A stretch of DNA of 56,509 nucleotides from Pavlovales sp. CCMP2436 (lineage: Eukaryota; Haptophyta; Pavlovophyceae; Pavlovales): positions 111,718-168,226 of the forward strand of contig MU631420.1 of the NCBI GenBank assembly GCA_026770615.1, read 5' to 3'. The position numbers were made by a program, and so were the translations under genes. This document shows, piece by piece, positions 9,094-20,118 of the stretch. The notes beneath the pieces are model-generated. The model made no database searches, was not told the DNA's origin, and worked only from the letters and a program-made list of their open reading frames with translations. Within the stretch, counting starts at the first letter, position 1. Each line of letters begins with the position of its first letter.

Positions 9094-9594
9094 ATGGCTT
9101 TCGCAGTGCTCGCGGGGTTGGCGGCGGCGATGGTCTGGTCGGGCGCCGGCGCGGTGCGCCCGCAGCAGCTGTCTAGCATCGGCCAGTCGCGCGTGCCGCT
9201 CGTCACGCGCTCAGCGCCGGCGATGGCCTGGAACCTAGCAGAGGGCCGCCAGGCACTCGCGGGCGCCGCGCTCGCCTTCACGATCGCCACCGGCTCCGCA
9301 CAGGCTACCGTTGTGCCGACCTTCGCCCCGCCGTCGCTCACCGTGGGCATCGTCGGGCTCGACTCGGCCGAGGACGAGCTCCGCCCGGCGCAGAAGAAGT
9401 TCCTCGATGACCGCAAGAGCAACCCGCAGGAGACGCAGTACGAGAAGCAGGTCAAAGGCACCTTCAAGGACAAGGAAGCGACCGAGACTGGCAAGTTCAA
9501 GTACACGACCGTCGTCGTTGGCCTCCTCCTCATCGCGTTTGTCGCGCCGATGGCGCAGTTCTTCTACTACGTCAAGGTTAATTTAAAATTTTAG
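9094..9594 (+). CDS. Predicted thylakoid/plastid single-pass membrane protein
   Basis: The frame of 166 residues starts at ATG (MAFAVLAGLAAAMVW). It opens with a signal-like hydrophobic stretch. A second leader-like region (GRQALAGAALAFTIATGSA) ends near AQATVVPTF, resembling a thylakoid transfer or bipartite plastid presequence. A charged segment follows (KKFLDDRKSNPQETQYEKQV) and a C-terminal membrane helix (TTVVVGLLLIAFVAPMAQFF). I do not recognise the family; a small photosystem-associated or thylakoid protein is plausible. The last codons run into AT-rich DNA (GTTAATTTAAAATTTTAG), so the true 3' end could involve splicing. Confidence 0.65.
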   Translation: MAFAVLAGLAAAMVWSGAGAVRPQQLSSIGQSRVPLVTRSAPAMAWNLAEGRQALAGAALAFTIATGSAQATVVPTFAPPSLTVGIVGLDSAEDELRPAQKKFLDDRKSNPQETQYEKQVKGTFKDKEATETGKFKYTTVVVGLLLIAFVAPMAQFFYYVKVNLKF

Positions 9595-9961
9595 GATCCT
9601 CGTCCTCGTCCTCGGCCTAACCCCCCTCCCCCCCACCCCCACTACGAGTAGGAGGACGACGAGTAGGCTGCGCGATACAAAACGCCGTGAAACGCATTTT
9701 CGTTCCATCTCCTCTGTCAGCTACTGTATTTCTCCGGGGCTGGCCAATGCCGCGTAGGACTGCAGCTTGGTCTTGCTTCGGTTCGCACGAGGCATCAGAG
9801 TTTGGACGGAGAGTGGCAAGCCTCCAGCCTTCGATGAGCTCGATCAGATACAATTTCATTAACTGAGTATAATACAATTTTTTTCTTTTTCTTTCTGTGG
9901 CCTTTCTAAATGGACCAATAGTAAGTTAGTTAAACTTTCAAACTTATTATTATTAACCATG
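9595..9961. other. Intergenic, no gene seen
   Basis: The start is C-rich (9611-9640), followed by unremarkable mixed sequence and an AT-rich stretch. No RNA gene or regulatory site is recognised. Confidence 0.4.
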
Positions 9962-10130
9962 TAATTTATTCCGCTCGAGTCCTATCATCGTCGTCGGATC
10001 ATAACGACGTCATTTTCGCAAGTGAATCCGCCGTTCCAGCAGGTCTTCAGCTGCGCCTGAGCTGTATCCGGCTGTATGATCACCACTAAAAAAAATTACA
10101 TCGTTGAGTTGCCGGACACGCCGATGTCCT
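9962..10130 (+). repeat. Dispersed repeat B, long copy
   Basis: The segment begins AATTTATTCCGCTCGAG, passes CATAACGACGTCA and GAATCCGCCG, and continues to ACATCGTTGAGTTGCCG. It is shared with 42777-42950. The first 70 bp also occur inside the provirus at 23780-23853 and, inverted, at 32196-32268. This copy lies directly upstream of the P5A ATPase gene. Confidence 0.85.
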
Positions 10131-10316
10131 TGCCACATTGTCGCCGCCGCCGCCGCCTTCCATGTGCCGCTGTCGTCCTCGTCCCGACCGCCCACGTTTG
10201 ACTTCCACCACAACTTGCTGTCTCCTTCTCTCGAGCTGCTGCGGCTACGTTTTGTCATTACTAACGTGCGTCAAAGTCCCGCGAGGAGATGCTCGTCGCC
10301 GATCTCAGCGAGTGCG

Positions 10317-13300
10317 ATGATCTACCTTGCGCTCGTAAGCCTTTTGGCGTTGGCCTCCTCAGAGCGCGCTGGCCGCCGACCGGGCGGAGACGGCTCCGTG
10401 TGCGTGGACTGCCCGCTCCCGGTTGAATCGATCCGGCTCGTCCGCCCCCGGGAGCTCTCGCGCCTGAGCCAGCACGCGCCATTCCTACGTCTGCACCTCG
10501 GCGCGCTCAAGCGCGTGCGCGACGCCCCGCCCGAGGCGGTCGCGCCCACCGTGCAGGCGGTGGCCTGCGTCCTCCTGCACGCCCTCTTCCTACTCGCGCA
10601 GTACTGGCTACCACGGCTGGCTTGGAGCCTCCACTACGCGAACGAGGCAGACGCGGCGAGCGCAACGCACGCCATCGTGCGTCCGCAGGCAGGCCGCGGC
10701 TCACCGGCACTCTGCCGCGTGCAGCGTGCGGAGGGTCGACTATGGGTGGAGTGGCAGCACCAGCGGCTCGCAGCCGCGGTCCCCCCTCCCCTCCCCGCCG
10801 CTGGCGCTGCCCCCGGGGGCGAGGAAGCTGAGCCGCTGCTCGCGTGCGACCTACGCTTCGCCGAGCCCGATCTTCCCGTCGGCCGGCCGCTGCGCACCTA
10901 CTCTTCGCACGCGGGACTGGGCGCACTCGAGCACGCGCGATTGCTCGAGGAGCACGGGCCCAACGAGTGCAGCGTGCCACCGCCCGACGTTCGTGCGCTG
11001 CTGCTGCGGCAGCTGCTGGCGCCGATGACCATCGTGCAATTCGCGACCGCTCTGCTCTGGTGCCTCGATGCGGACCCCGGCCGCGCGCTCATGGGGATCC
11101 TCTCTGCGCTCTCCTTCGAGGCCACCGCCGCCCTCGCCAGCTACCGCTCCGCGCTGGCGGTGCACCAGCTCTTCCGCCCGCCGCCGCCGCTGCTGGTGCT
11201 GCGTGAGGGGGCGTGGGTGCGCGCGAGGGCGCAGACACTCGTGCCAGCAGACGTCTTCTCGCTCCGCGCAGGCGCGCCCGTGCCGTGCGACGCGCTGCTG
11301 ATGCAGGGCGGCGCGCTACTCGACGAGGCGTCGCTGACGGGGGAAGCTGTCCCGCAGCCCAAGGAGGCGCTCCCCCCGCCGCGCGCCGCCGAGGCCGAGT
11401 GGCCGTTGGACGACTCGCCCGGGGGCCTGCACGCCGCCAGCGCGCTGCGCGCCGGCACGCGCGCGCTGCAGGTAGACGCGCCCGCGCGCGCGGCCGCCGA
11501 GGGTGCGCTGCCCGACTGCCCGCCCGACGGCGGCGTGGCGTGCTACGCGCTGCGCACGGGCTACCGCTCTGCGCACGGCATCGCGCTGCGCGCCGCGACG
11601 CGCGAGGTGGACTCGACGCCGGCCAGCGCGGCGGAGGCGAGGGAGTCTCTCCTGCTCACCACGCTGCTGCTGCTCGTCGGCGGCGGCGCGTCTGCCTACG
11701 TGGCCACGCACGCGGCGGGCAGCTCGTCGGAGAGGGAGCTGTACGTGCACTGCGCGCTCATCCTCCTCTCCGTCCTGCCCGCCGACCTGCCCGCACAGGC
11801 CGCGCTCTCGGTAGGCGCGGCGCTGCGCTCGCTGCGCAAGCACGGCGTGCTCTGCGTCGAGCCCGCGGCGCTGCCCGCCGCCGCCACCGTGCGCTGCGTG
11901 GCCTTCGACAAGACGGGCACACTCATCCACGACACGCCCGCGCTCTCCGCCGTCGTGCCGCTCGCGTCCCTCACCGCCAACAAACCGCCCGCCACCGGCG
12001 CGGGGCGCGTGCACGCGCGCGCCGCGCCGTGGACCGCGCGGCTCACGCTGGCCGGCTGCCACGCGCTCGTCCCGCCCAGCTCGGTGGCGGCGGCGGCGGC
12101 GGCGGAGGAGGGGGGGGCAGCAGCACCCGCCACTGCCAGGCCGGCGCTCAGTACCTCCGGGGCGGCACTCGGCGGGGCGTTGGGCGACCCCATCGAAAAG
12201 GCGGCGCTCGCGGCGCTCGGCTGCGCGCTTAGCGCGGACGGGCGCACCACCTGGCTGCCCACCGCTGCCTGGCTGCCCGCGCACTCGGCGGACGCACTCC
12301 TGCCGCGCGCCAAGGCAGCGGGCACGGGCACCGCTAGAGGCACAGGCACAGGCAAGAGGGCAGGCAAGGGGGCAGGCGCGGAGGCGCTCCCGGCGTGTGC
12401 GCAGCTGATCGTGCTGCACCGCGAGCCGTTCACGCCCGCGCGCAGGCGCATGAGCGCGGTGGTGCGAGCCTCCGCCGACGCGGCCGCAGCGCGTGGGCTG
12501 CCCGCCGGTGCGCTGGGCGAGTGGGTGCTCGTCAAGGGCGCCCCCGAGGCCGTCGCCCTGCTCGCCGACAGAGTGCCCCCCGGCTTCGCCGCCGCGCACG
12601 CCGCCGCGGCCGCGCGCGGGGACAGGGTGCTCGCCCTCGCCGCGCGCAGGCTGAGCAAGCGCGAGGCGGCGGGCGTGGCAAGCGGCAAGCTGCGCGCGAG
12701 CGACGTGGAGCAGGGCGCGCAGATCGTGGGCCTGGCGCTCTTTCGCTCGGCGGCGCACAAAGATTCGTCGGAGGCCGTCGAGCTGCTGCACGCCGCCGGG
12801 ATCCGCACGTGCGTCATCACGGGCGACGCGCTGGGGACGGGCGTCTGGGCCGCGCGCGAGTGCGGCGTGCTCGGCAAGCGCGCGCGCGTGGCCTGCCTGG
12901 TCGGCCTTGAGGAGGAGCCCGCCCGCCCAGATCCGCCCCCCGATGCAGGCCCCGACCTGCCGGAGACGGACCCCCCGGGCTCCCCGGCTCCCTCTCGCGC
13001 TGCCTCGCTCTCTCTCTCTGCCCACCCCCCTTCGCGCACGCTACTCTTCCACGAACTCTCGCGCAAGACCGGACGGCTGCTCCCCGCGCGCNNNNNNNNN
13101 NNNNNNNNNNNNNNNNNNNNNNNNNNNNNNNNNNNNNNNNNNNNNNNNNNNNNNNNNNNNNNNNNNNNNNNNNNNNNNNNNNNNNNNNNNNNNNNNNNNN
13201 NNNNNNNNNNNNNNNNNNNNNNNNNNNNNNNNNNNNNNNNNNNNNNNNNNNNNNNNNNNNNNNNNNNNNNNNNNNNNNNNNNNNNNNNNNNNNNNNNNNN

Positions 13301-13645
13301 NNNNNNNNNNNNNNNNNNNNNNNNNNNNNNNNNNNNNNNNNNNNNNNNNNNNNNNNNNNNNNNNNNNNNNNNNNNNNNNNNNNNNNNNNNNNNNNNNNNN
13401 NNNNNNNNNNNNNNNNNNNNNNNNNNNNNNNNNNNNNNNNNNNNNNNNNNNNNNNNNNNNNNNNNNNNNNNNNNNNNNNNNNNNNNNNNNNNNNNNNNNN
13501 NNNNNNNNNNNNNNNNNNNNNNNNNNNNNNNNNNNNNNNNNNNNNNNNNNNNNNNNNNNNNNNNNNNNNNNNNNNNNNNNNNNNNNTCGCCCGTATCCGC
13601 TTTCGCACTCTCGGCCTACACGTGTCTGCCTGCCTGCCTGCCTGT

Positions 13646-13676
<31 letters not shown>

Positions 13677-14732
13677 CATGCCTGCCTGCCTGCCTGCATG
13701 CCTGCCTGCCTGCCTGCCTGTCTGTCTGCATGCCTGCCTGCCTGCCTGTCTGTCTGTCTGTCTGATTGTTTTACACGCACCGTATAGCATATACTGGGTT
13801 GCACCGTATAGCATATGCGGGTCTGCCGGGTCTAGCACACCCCATCGTTTCATAGGTCTACTCGTCTGTGCCTATGAGATTACCTAATAGATTACCTATT
13901 AGATTACCTAATAGCTATTAGATTACCTAATAGCTATTAGATTACCTATTAGATTACCTATTAGATTTCTACACGCACCGCACAGCATATGCCGGGTCTC
14001 GCGTATCCCCTTCGCGGTTCCAGTCTACACGCGGTGCCACAACGCAGAATCTCTGACGGAAGCCAAACCATCCGCGCGCGCATTTTTAAAAATTGGCGCG
14101 GGCGGCTGATGGCCGCCGGACACTCCGAAGTTTAAAATGTATGCGAATGTGAGTGTGGATGTATGCGTGAATGTGTGCGCGTTACTGTTACTGTTACTAT
14201 TTTACTGTTACTGTGCGGTGTGTGCGTGCGCGCGTGCGTGTGTGTGTGCGTATGCGCGTGCGCGTGCGTGTGTGTGTGTGAGTGCCCCCCCACCCCTCCT
14301 TTCGCCTTCTCCTCTCCCCCCCTCCCACCCCTCGCCTCACCCCCCCTGCAGGCGTCGGGCGAGCGTTGCATGATGGTGGGCGACGGTGCGAACGACGCAG
14401 CGGCGCTGCAGGCGGTACTACTCCTACTATTTTTTTTTCATAATAGTCCTACTCTCTCTTTTATTAATAATAGTATTTTTAACGGTACTACTCTCATGCG
14501 TTCAAAAAAACTCAGAATTATAGCAGCAATAATAATAACAACAACATCACTATCAATCATAATAATAACACGAGTAATTTTTTGTGATGATGCTTATGCT
14601 TGTCACTGCACACCATACATAATAATTATTTATTGTTACTGCACTAGGCCACCAGCACAATAATAAGAAGAAGAATAATAAATCAATAATAATAATAATA
14701 TTAATAGCAGTAATAATAACGACAACAACCAC

Positions 14733-14766
<34 letters not shown>

Positions 14767-16005
14767 GTGTCAATATCAATAATAATAATAATAATAGTAG
14801 TAGTAGTAATAATAATTTGTTGTCACTCCACATAATTATCACCCCAGGCCACCTGCTCCGTGGCGCTCATCGCCTCGGCCGCGCACGCGCCCCTCGACTC
14901 GCCGCGCGCCGTGGCCGCCCGCACCGCAGCCGCCGAGGTGGGGGCGGAGGCGGTCGCGCTGGCGGAGCTGTTGGCAACGGCGAAGCGGCGCTTCGAGGCG
15001 CGCGACGTGCAGGGCGCGAGGATGGTGATGGCGCGCTACTCGCAGGCGGCCGGGCAGCACAAGGCCACGGCGCTCGCGCGCAGGGCGGCGGCGCGCACGG
15101 CCGCGCGGGCGGAGGGCGAGGCGGAGCCCGGCGCGCTGAGCGAGCTGCTCGAGCGCTTCGACGGGCTGCTCGGCCACGCGGGGGGCGACGAGGACGAGGC
15201 GCTGGCGAGCGCGGGCGAGGCCTCCATGGCTGCCTCCTTCTCCGCCCGGCCCGGCACGCCGCTCGCCGCCGTGGCCGTCCTGCGCCACGCGCGCGCGGCG
15301 CTCGGCCACGCGGTGCAGATGCGCGCGCTGCTCTGCCTGCACGGCCTCTCGGCGGCGGGCGCGCTCTCCGCGCTGCACCTGCGCGGCGTGCGCTACGGCC
15401 GCGCGCACCTGCTCGCCGCCAACGTGCTCGGCTCGCTCTGCGGCTGGGCCACCGCCTTCCCGCAGCTGCGCCGGCGGCTGGCGCGCAGCCAGATGGCCAG
15501 CAGCCTGTTCGAGCCCGCGCTCGCGAGCAGCCTCCTCCTCCAGGCACTCGCGCACGCCGCGACGATGGCGGGCGCGCTCGCGCTCGGCGCGCGGGAGGAC
15601 GCCGCGCGCGTGGCGGCCGGGCTGGAGACGGCGCCCGCGGCGCCCGCTCCGTCCGAGCGCTCCGTCCTCGGCGCGCCGGCGCGGCCGTTCGCCCCGTCGG
15701 CCGTCAACAGCGCCGTGGTGTGCGTCGAGCTCGCGCAGACGCTCGCCATCACCGCGGTCAGCGTGCGGCTCGCGCACGCGCCCAAGGCGACGCAGCGGCT
15801 GCTCGCGCGCGCGTTCCGGCTGGCCGACGTCGCGCTCGTCGTCGCTGCGAGCGGGCTGCTCCCGGTCCTGACCGCGCTGCTCCAGCTCCAGCCGGCCAGC
15901 GGTGGCTTCCGCGCCGCGCTTGTCGGTCTCATCGTCGCCGACCGTGCCGGCGCCGCGCTCTGCGACCAGATCGTCAGGGCACTGCTCGGGGGCGTGCGCA
16001 AGTAG
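10317..16005 (+). CDS. P5A-type (Spf1/ATP13A1-like) P-type ATPase, multi-exon, crosses a gap
   Basis: Exon 1 starts at the ATG of MIYLALVSLLALASSER (10317) and stays open to the N run at 13092. It has an N-terminal P5A-type region (VESIRLVRP, then membrane segments), then LVPADVFSLRAGAPVPCDA. DEASLTGEAVPQPKE follows near residue 340 (TGE actuator loop), FDKTGTLIHD near 531 (phosphorylated Asp) and VKGAPEAVALL near 740 (nucleotide domain). GDPIEKAAL is also present. After the gap, a small exon at 14352-14414 encodes MMVGDGANDAAALQ, the magnesium-binding hinge. The last exon, 14848-16005, encodes the C-terminal membrane helices. P5A pumps are ER transmembrane-helix dislocases. An oddity is Ile instead of Thr after DKTGTL. 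The introns are mostly simple repeats, and exons hidden by the gap are unknown. Confidence 0.85.
13092..13586. other. Assembly gap (N run)
   Basis: About 495 unknown bases interrupt the P5A ATPase gene. The real length is not known. The adjoining sequence is CT-rich on one side and a TGCC tetranucleotide repeat on the other, which explains the break. Confidence 0.99.
13621..13765 (+). repeat. TGCC/TGTC tetranucleotide microsatellite in intron
   Basis: About 145 bp of TGCC with scattered TGTC and TGCA units. Its translation in any frame is an artefact (LPACLPAC or GRQAGRQA). Confidence 0.95.
13870..13966 (+). repeat. Short tandem GATTACCTAATA/GATTACCTATTA array
   Basis: Units of 12 or 18 bp built from AGATTACCTAATAG and AGATTACCTATTAG alternate, with CTATTAG linkers, inside the P5A intron. 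The units are self-complementary in part (CTAATAGCTATTAG). Confidence 0.85.
14137..14283 (+). repeat. GTGTGC-rich microsatellite in intron
   Basis: A polymorphic run of GTGTGC, GCGCGT and TTACTG units lies just upstream of the small GDGANDAA exon, followed by a C/T-rich tract that may serve as the polypyrimidine tract before the acceptor at 14351. Confidence 0.85.
14655..14832 (+). repeat. AAT trinucleotide microsatellite in intron
   Basis: AATAATAAT runs broken by AAC and TAG units fill most of the last P5A intron (14415-14847). The host coding DNA on either side is very GC-rich, so the contrast is strong. Confidence 0.9.
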
Positions 16006-16643
16006 ACCCCGGCCTTGAACAACTCCCGCCGTGCTCGCCGGTCGCAGTGCGGCCCCGTCGACTGTCCGCCCGAGTCTGTTGGCTGCTTGGCGCGGTCCAC
16101 GAGCTGGCGGCAATGACGTGTACCTGGTACACCACTCTAGATCGTTAGCTCATGTACATATAGCTGGTAAAAGATCACCCCACCAGTGTAGCTTTAGTTA
16201 GTTACCTGTTTATCCGTAACTAAGTTACGGATAACAAATGTATTGATGTAGGGGGAACCTTCTGCCTCTGGCTGGCCGGTGCGACAATTACAAATCATTC
16301 TTCCAGGTAACTAACTAAAGTTATATTAGTGATAGAAATTCAAGCTGGCGTCTGACTGTCTTAGAAGTTGTGCTGATCTGATCGCTGCGTCGCCCATACC
16401 TGGATATTAAATCTTCTGTTGCTAGCTAAGCCGCTAATAATAATTTAATAATATTATTCTTATTAATGATAATAATAATCGAATCATCATCATCATCAAT
16501 TGGACCCTGCGCAGCCGGGCAGCCGGGCTCGCTTGCGTGCCGTGCAGCACGTCGAGATGGCCTACGATGCCTGCGCGCGCTGCGACGATCAGATTAAGAG
16601 TCTTAGGCGGGTGGCATTCTCGCCGCACCTCGGATCCAGACTT
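16006..16643. other. Intergenic region with repeat A tail at 16333-16400
   Basis: AT-rich sequence follows the ATPase stop. At 16333-16400 a plus-orientation repeat A tail reads ATTCAAGCTGGCGTCTGACT and ends GCTGCGTCGCCCAT. A GC-rich island at 16500-16640 has an open frame but no recognisable product. Confidence 0.6.
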
Positions 16644-17340
16644 CTATATGAGCGGTACACCAATTCTTTTTCGACCGCGGGCTTTCGTGATCTTGCGTGA
16701 TCCTGTGTAGAACTGCAAAACCTGCTCGCGTTTGTGAGTTTTATGTGAATTCTGTGTTTTCGCGCATGCGTGGTAAGTGCTCCATAGTTTCCTGGTGGTA
16801 GTATCGCGGTGGATCATGGTGTATTTCATTTAGTAGATTCTGCGTGGATCATGGTGAATCGCGGAAGGGACGAGGGAGGGGGGGTGTGGGATCGTGTTGG
16901 CGCATGGATGAGCATGGAGGAGCATGGAGGAGCATGGATGAGCACGCACAGATTTAATTGATGTACACGGGGTTGGGCCTTGGTTTAGCGGTAGCCTTTG
17001 GCGCTTGAAAGCAGTTAAAGAGCCAGCGCTCGGCATGGTGGGGGCATAGGGTGCACAGATTCAATTGGTGTACACGGGGTTGGGCCTTGGTTTTGCGGTA
17101 GCCTTTTGCGCTTGAAAGCAGTTAAAGAGCCAGCGCTCGGCATGATGGGCATGATGGGGATCTTGTGGGTCGCGCAGAGAAGGTATTGTATCGTGCTACA
17201 TTAGTGGGGATCGCGGTGGAATCATGTTGTTACAATAGTGGGGATCGCGGTGGATCGCAGTTAAAGGATCATGGCGAATCATGGGGATCACGCTGAATCG
17301 CAACGGTGCGGTGGGGGAGGGGTGCAGATCTGTGAAGAGC
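16644..17340 (+). repeat. Large dispersed repeat C, left copy (inverted relative to 34356-35083)
   Basis: From TATGAGCGGTACACCAATTC through GTTTCCTGGTGG, GTGTACACGGGGTTGGGCCT and AAAGAGCCAGCGCTCGGCAT, this copy matches the reverse complement of 34552-35083 at high identity. Internally, a 110-bp unit (GTACACGGGGTTGG to GCGCTCGGCATG) is present twice, as in the right copy. The inner end changes into short GTGGGGATCGCGGTGG units. Confidence 0.9.
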
Positions 17341-17675
17341 TTCGTCGGTGGAGGAGGAGGAAGAAGACACATTGCGCATCGTCATAGCGTTCCGATTGCG
17401 GGTGGGTTGCGTTAAGATTTATCTCGGGGTTTTTCTACCCAGCACATTTCAGAATTTTTTTTACGGGAAGCTGAGCCCGTGAGAACCACGATGATGCGGT
17501 ACAGTTCTTGAGGCGCCCTGAGCCGGGAGTAACTCTTTAACTCCAATAATAAAAATCAACCGTAACTATCAGCACCAAGAGAGGCGAATGCCAGATGCAG
17601 TTGAACGTAACACACAAGTCGGAAGGGCTCTCGCCAACGCAAACGTGAGCGGAAAACGAGTCAGCGGGATCTATA
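17341..17675. other. Intergenic, no gene seen
   Basis: Mixed-composition sequence with no recognisable gene, RNA or site. Confidence 0.35.
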
Positions 17676-17755
17676 TTAATGTAGGGGGGTTCGGGCTGGC
17701 GGTACGTTTCAAGTTCAAGTCAGGCTGATCTAAGCGCTCTGACGCAGGCTCCTAC
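17676..17755 (-). repeat. Short dispersed repeat D (inverted copy of 55455-55545)
   Basis: About 66 bp from TATTAATGTAGGGGGGTTCG to GGCTGATCTAAGCGCTC is the reverse complement of 55455-55525. In both places GACGCAGGCTCCTACG follows on the same strand, so the inner block is flipped relative to its flank. Confidence 0.85.
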
Positions 17756-17785
17756 GCGCTACGCCGAAGTGGGGAGCTGGTAGAA

Positions 17786-18577
17786 GTGGTGGATGATGAG
17801 GAAGCCGAAAACAAAGCGCTGGAGTCGCTGCGCAACGCGGGGCCGCCCGACAGTGCGCGAGCAAGCGAGTCCATTCGTGATCCCAGCGGTGACATATCGC
17901 TGGGAAGCGAGGTGGTTTTGAATGTCGAGAACTCGTGTGCGTGTGCAGGGCTCAGGCCGCAGCGCGGGGGCGCGGTGGAAGGACTGGTTGAAGAGGGAGC
18001 CGAAGGAGCCGAGACGTCGAGCGCGAGCGAGTCCACTTGATGGCGGTTTTGGGTTTTGAATGCCGTGAACTTGTTCGCGCGTGCAGGGCGCGGGCCGCCG
18101 CGCGGGAGCGCGGTGGAAGGACTAGTTGAAGAAGGAGATCTATATTATCTGGCCTGGTTGGAGCAAAGTTCCATTTATGAAACTCGGCTTGACTACCAAT
18201 ATCTATTCGGCGAGCTACGAACGGCTTTAGTCACTACCGCTGACCCTGGTCGGTCATTTGACCTGGTTGGCTACCTGGTAGCGGCACCGTCACTCGTCTG
18301 CGCACGCGAGACCCGCGTGCTCAATCTTTCTAGCAAGCCAAACGGCTGGGAGACCCCACCTCGCGACAAGGAGTGGCGTCGCTGGCTCGGAGTGACTGGC
18401 GACGTCTACACGGCAATCGTCCAGCTTCTGACGACCCTACGAACTACCGTCGATGGGCTATGGTACACATTCGAACGAGGGACAGGGAAAATACTATGGC
18501 AGGGTGGCTCACAGATATCACTCGACCAGGAATTGGTGCTACGACTCATCCCAAACGTTCTCACTAGGAGCCTATAG
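17786..18577 (+). other. Weakly supported open frames with an internal duplication
   Basis: Two consecutive plus-strand frames (17786-18040 and 18056-18577) have no good ATG. They share a duplicated block: GGTGGAAGGACT-GGTTGAAGA near 17975 recurs near 18111, encoding AVEGLVEEG in both. The second frame continues into an acidic and aromatic segment (DLYYLAWLEQSSIYETRLDY) that looks protein-like. I recognise no family. The duplicated units each start after TGCAGGGC, so they could be tandemly duplicated exons. Confidence 0.3.
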
Positions 18578-19136
18578 GGGCGCAACGTACGCCAGTCGGG
18601 AAAGGTGCAGGTGATCGTTGGAAGTGGTGGTGAAGCCACTGTTGCAGGGGTCGATGACGGCATCACCCGGAGGTTCAGAGACGCACGAAGTCCCGAAGCG
18701 CTATATCAACTCAGTTACCTAGGACGCAATCTATAGATGTCATGGGGTGCAAGGTGAAAAATCCGGGACCCGGGCGACGCGGACCGAGCGGTCTATGGTT
18801 CCTGGAAAAATCAAAGATTCGCCAAAGGGTGAAGAGGCGGTATCCGTGTGCTCGGGGTGGATCCCTGGATCTGAGTGTTTTTCAACACTGAAATCCAGTG
18901 AGATCCTCCCGGGAACGGACATCTAACTAGAAACTTACACGCTACCTACGGTCATCAGATCATCGCGTAATCATCCACGATCATCTACGAGCAGGCACGG
19001 GATTACGTACGCTCGTAAGTGAGTCGGCAACGGGAAGTCCACCTTGATGCTCGTACTCCAAATGGAGCAATTCTTCGCTGAGGAAGAAATGTGTGCGGAA
19101 TTGCTCGCGAGCCACGGCGGCCCATGCAGAAAGTTT
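18578..19136. other. Unassigned sequence before the provirus
   Basis: No gene is supported. At 18865-18898 there is an imperfect hairpin with a 15-bp stem (CTGGATCTGAGTGTT pairing with AACACTGAAATCCAG). The provirus terminus follows. Confidence 0.4.
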
Positions 19137-19146
19137 TGCGATTGAT

Positions 19147-19232
19147 TTGTTTGATTTGCAAAATGTTATCTCTGTAATTCTCAGATTATTTTTTAGAGAA
19201 CCATATAAATAGTAAATATAAAAGTAATACAG
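19147..19232 (+). repeat. Left terminal inverted repeat of the PLV
   Basis: Reading inward, TTGTTTGATTTGCAAAATGT is followed by TAATTCTCAGATTATTTTTT and then TATAAA/AGTAAATA-rich sequence. It matches the reverse complement of 34279-34352 with a few substitutions and a short indel. Weaker similarity extends outward to about 19137. Confidence 0.87.
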
Positions 19233-19266
19233 TGTAAAGTAGTCCAAAACAGCAGGCAGAGAATAA

Positions 19267-19681
19267 GGGTCGAAATCCGAATTAGTGGCGCGATTGCGCA
19301 CTGGGGAGGGGGAAAAGTGGTGGCCGGGACGAAGAAGTAGACATTGGTCACTCCTGCGCGCTAAGTGTCGATAGCTGATGTCGAATAGAGCCCTTCTCGA
19401 CGATCGGAGCCCACCTCGTGTGCCTCTTACGTGCCTTTAGGGTCGACAACGTATTTAAACTAACATTTCCGATTCTCAGCGTTCGGAAGCGAAAAGAAAG
19501 TCATGGTTCCCGAAGTGATGCCGCGGAGTTTGTTGCACATTTGTGAATGGGGCGGTGCCCCATTCACAAATGTGCAACAAACTCCGCGGCACCACCTCCG
19601 GTTCCTGAGTTGCTCCGGAGGATTTTCACCCGACTTTTTCGAATTTCCCCCCGGACTGGCCACTAATTCGGATTTTGACCC
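19267..19681 (+). mobile_element. Fold-back MITE, copy 1 (inside the PLV)
   Basis: A 415-bp element has terminal inverted repeats GGGTCGAAATCCGAATTAGT at the left and its complement at the right (ending GGATTTTGACCC). It has no coding capacity. A perfect 35-bp stem at 19519-19553/19557-19591 with a 3-nt loop (GGT) lies off centre. It lies 35 bp inside the left PLV terminal repeat, so it probably inserted into the provirus. It is homologous end to end with 39277-39697, which is in the opposite orientation. Confidence 0.9.
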
Positions 19682-19776
19682 ATACCCGCGGGGATCATCT
19701 TATATCGACCGCTTAGACCCTGGGGACTCGATTGCGATCGACGCGCTTTGTGCGCCTTGTTACAGGTAGCATCGGT

Positions 19777-20118
19777 CTAGCATGTCAAATGCCTCGTTAA
19801 TGGAGATATGCGAGTCCTTTCCGATTCGGAACCGAGCTGTACGGATGCGTACTTGGAGTCGATAGCAAATGCAGCACTTGTTCGTAATTGTGACTTCGCC
19901 TGTTTTGCGCCGTCAATGGTTTATTTCGTTGCCTCCTTTGAACTCGTTGCATTCCTTGCACAACACCATGCTTCTCTCCTGGCAATCCTGCACGACTCCA
20001 ATGCGAGGCTTGATTTTCATATAGTAGCGTCGAAGTCCTGGGATGGGCATGCTCGACATCGTTGTTGATTGATTCCTTTATATACATGAGATTTAAATAA
20101 TGGCTCGAAAAAACGCAT
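19777..20118 (-). pseudogene. Broken PLV gene, Cys-pair protein
   Basis: Minus-strand reading from an ATG (MRFFEPLFKSHVYKG) gives about 113 codons interrupted by TGA after CRACPSQDFDATI and by TAA after SSKEATK. It ends ISPLTRHLTC. CRAC is a possible metal-binding pair. In a neighbouring frame CKECNEFKGGNEINH supplies a second pair, so a frameshift in addition to the stops is likely. I do not recognise the family. The adjoining 20180-20235 is a GATCTGATCT tandem run. Confidence 0.5.

Noticed and set aside
13616..13804. Cys/Leu/Pro-rich and Gly/Arg/Gln-rich open frames
   Set aside because: They are translations of the TGCC microsatellite.
13870..13966. Repeat-spacer-like array of GATTACCTAATAG units
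   Set aside because: Units are 12-18 bp, nearly contiguous and without unique spacers. It is a tandem repeat inside a eukaryotic intron, not a CRISPR array.
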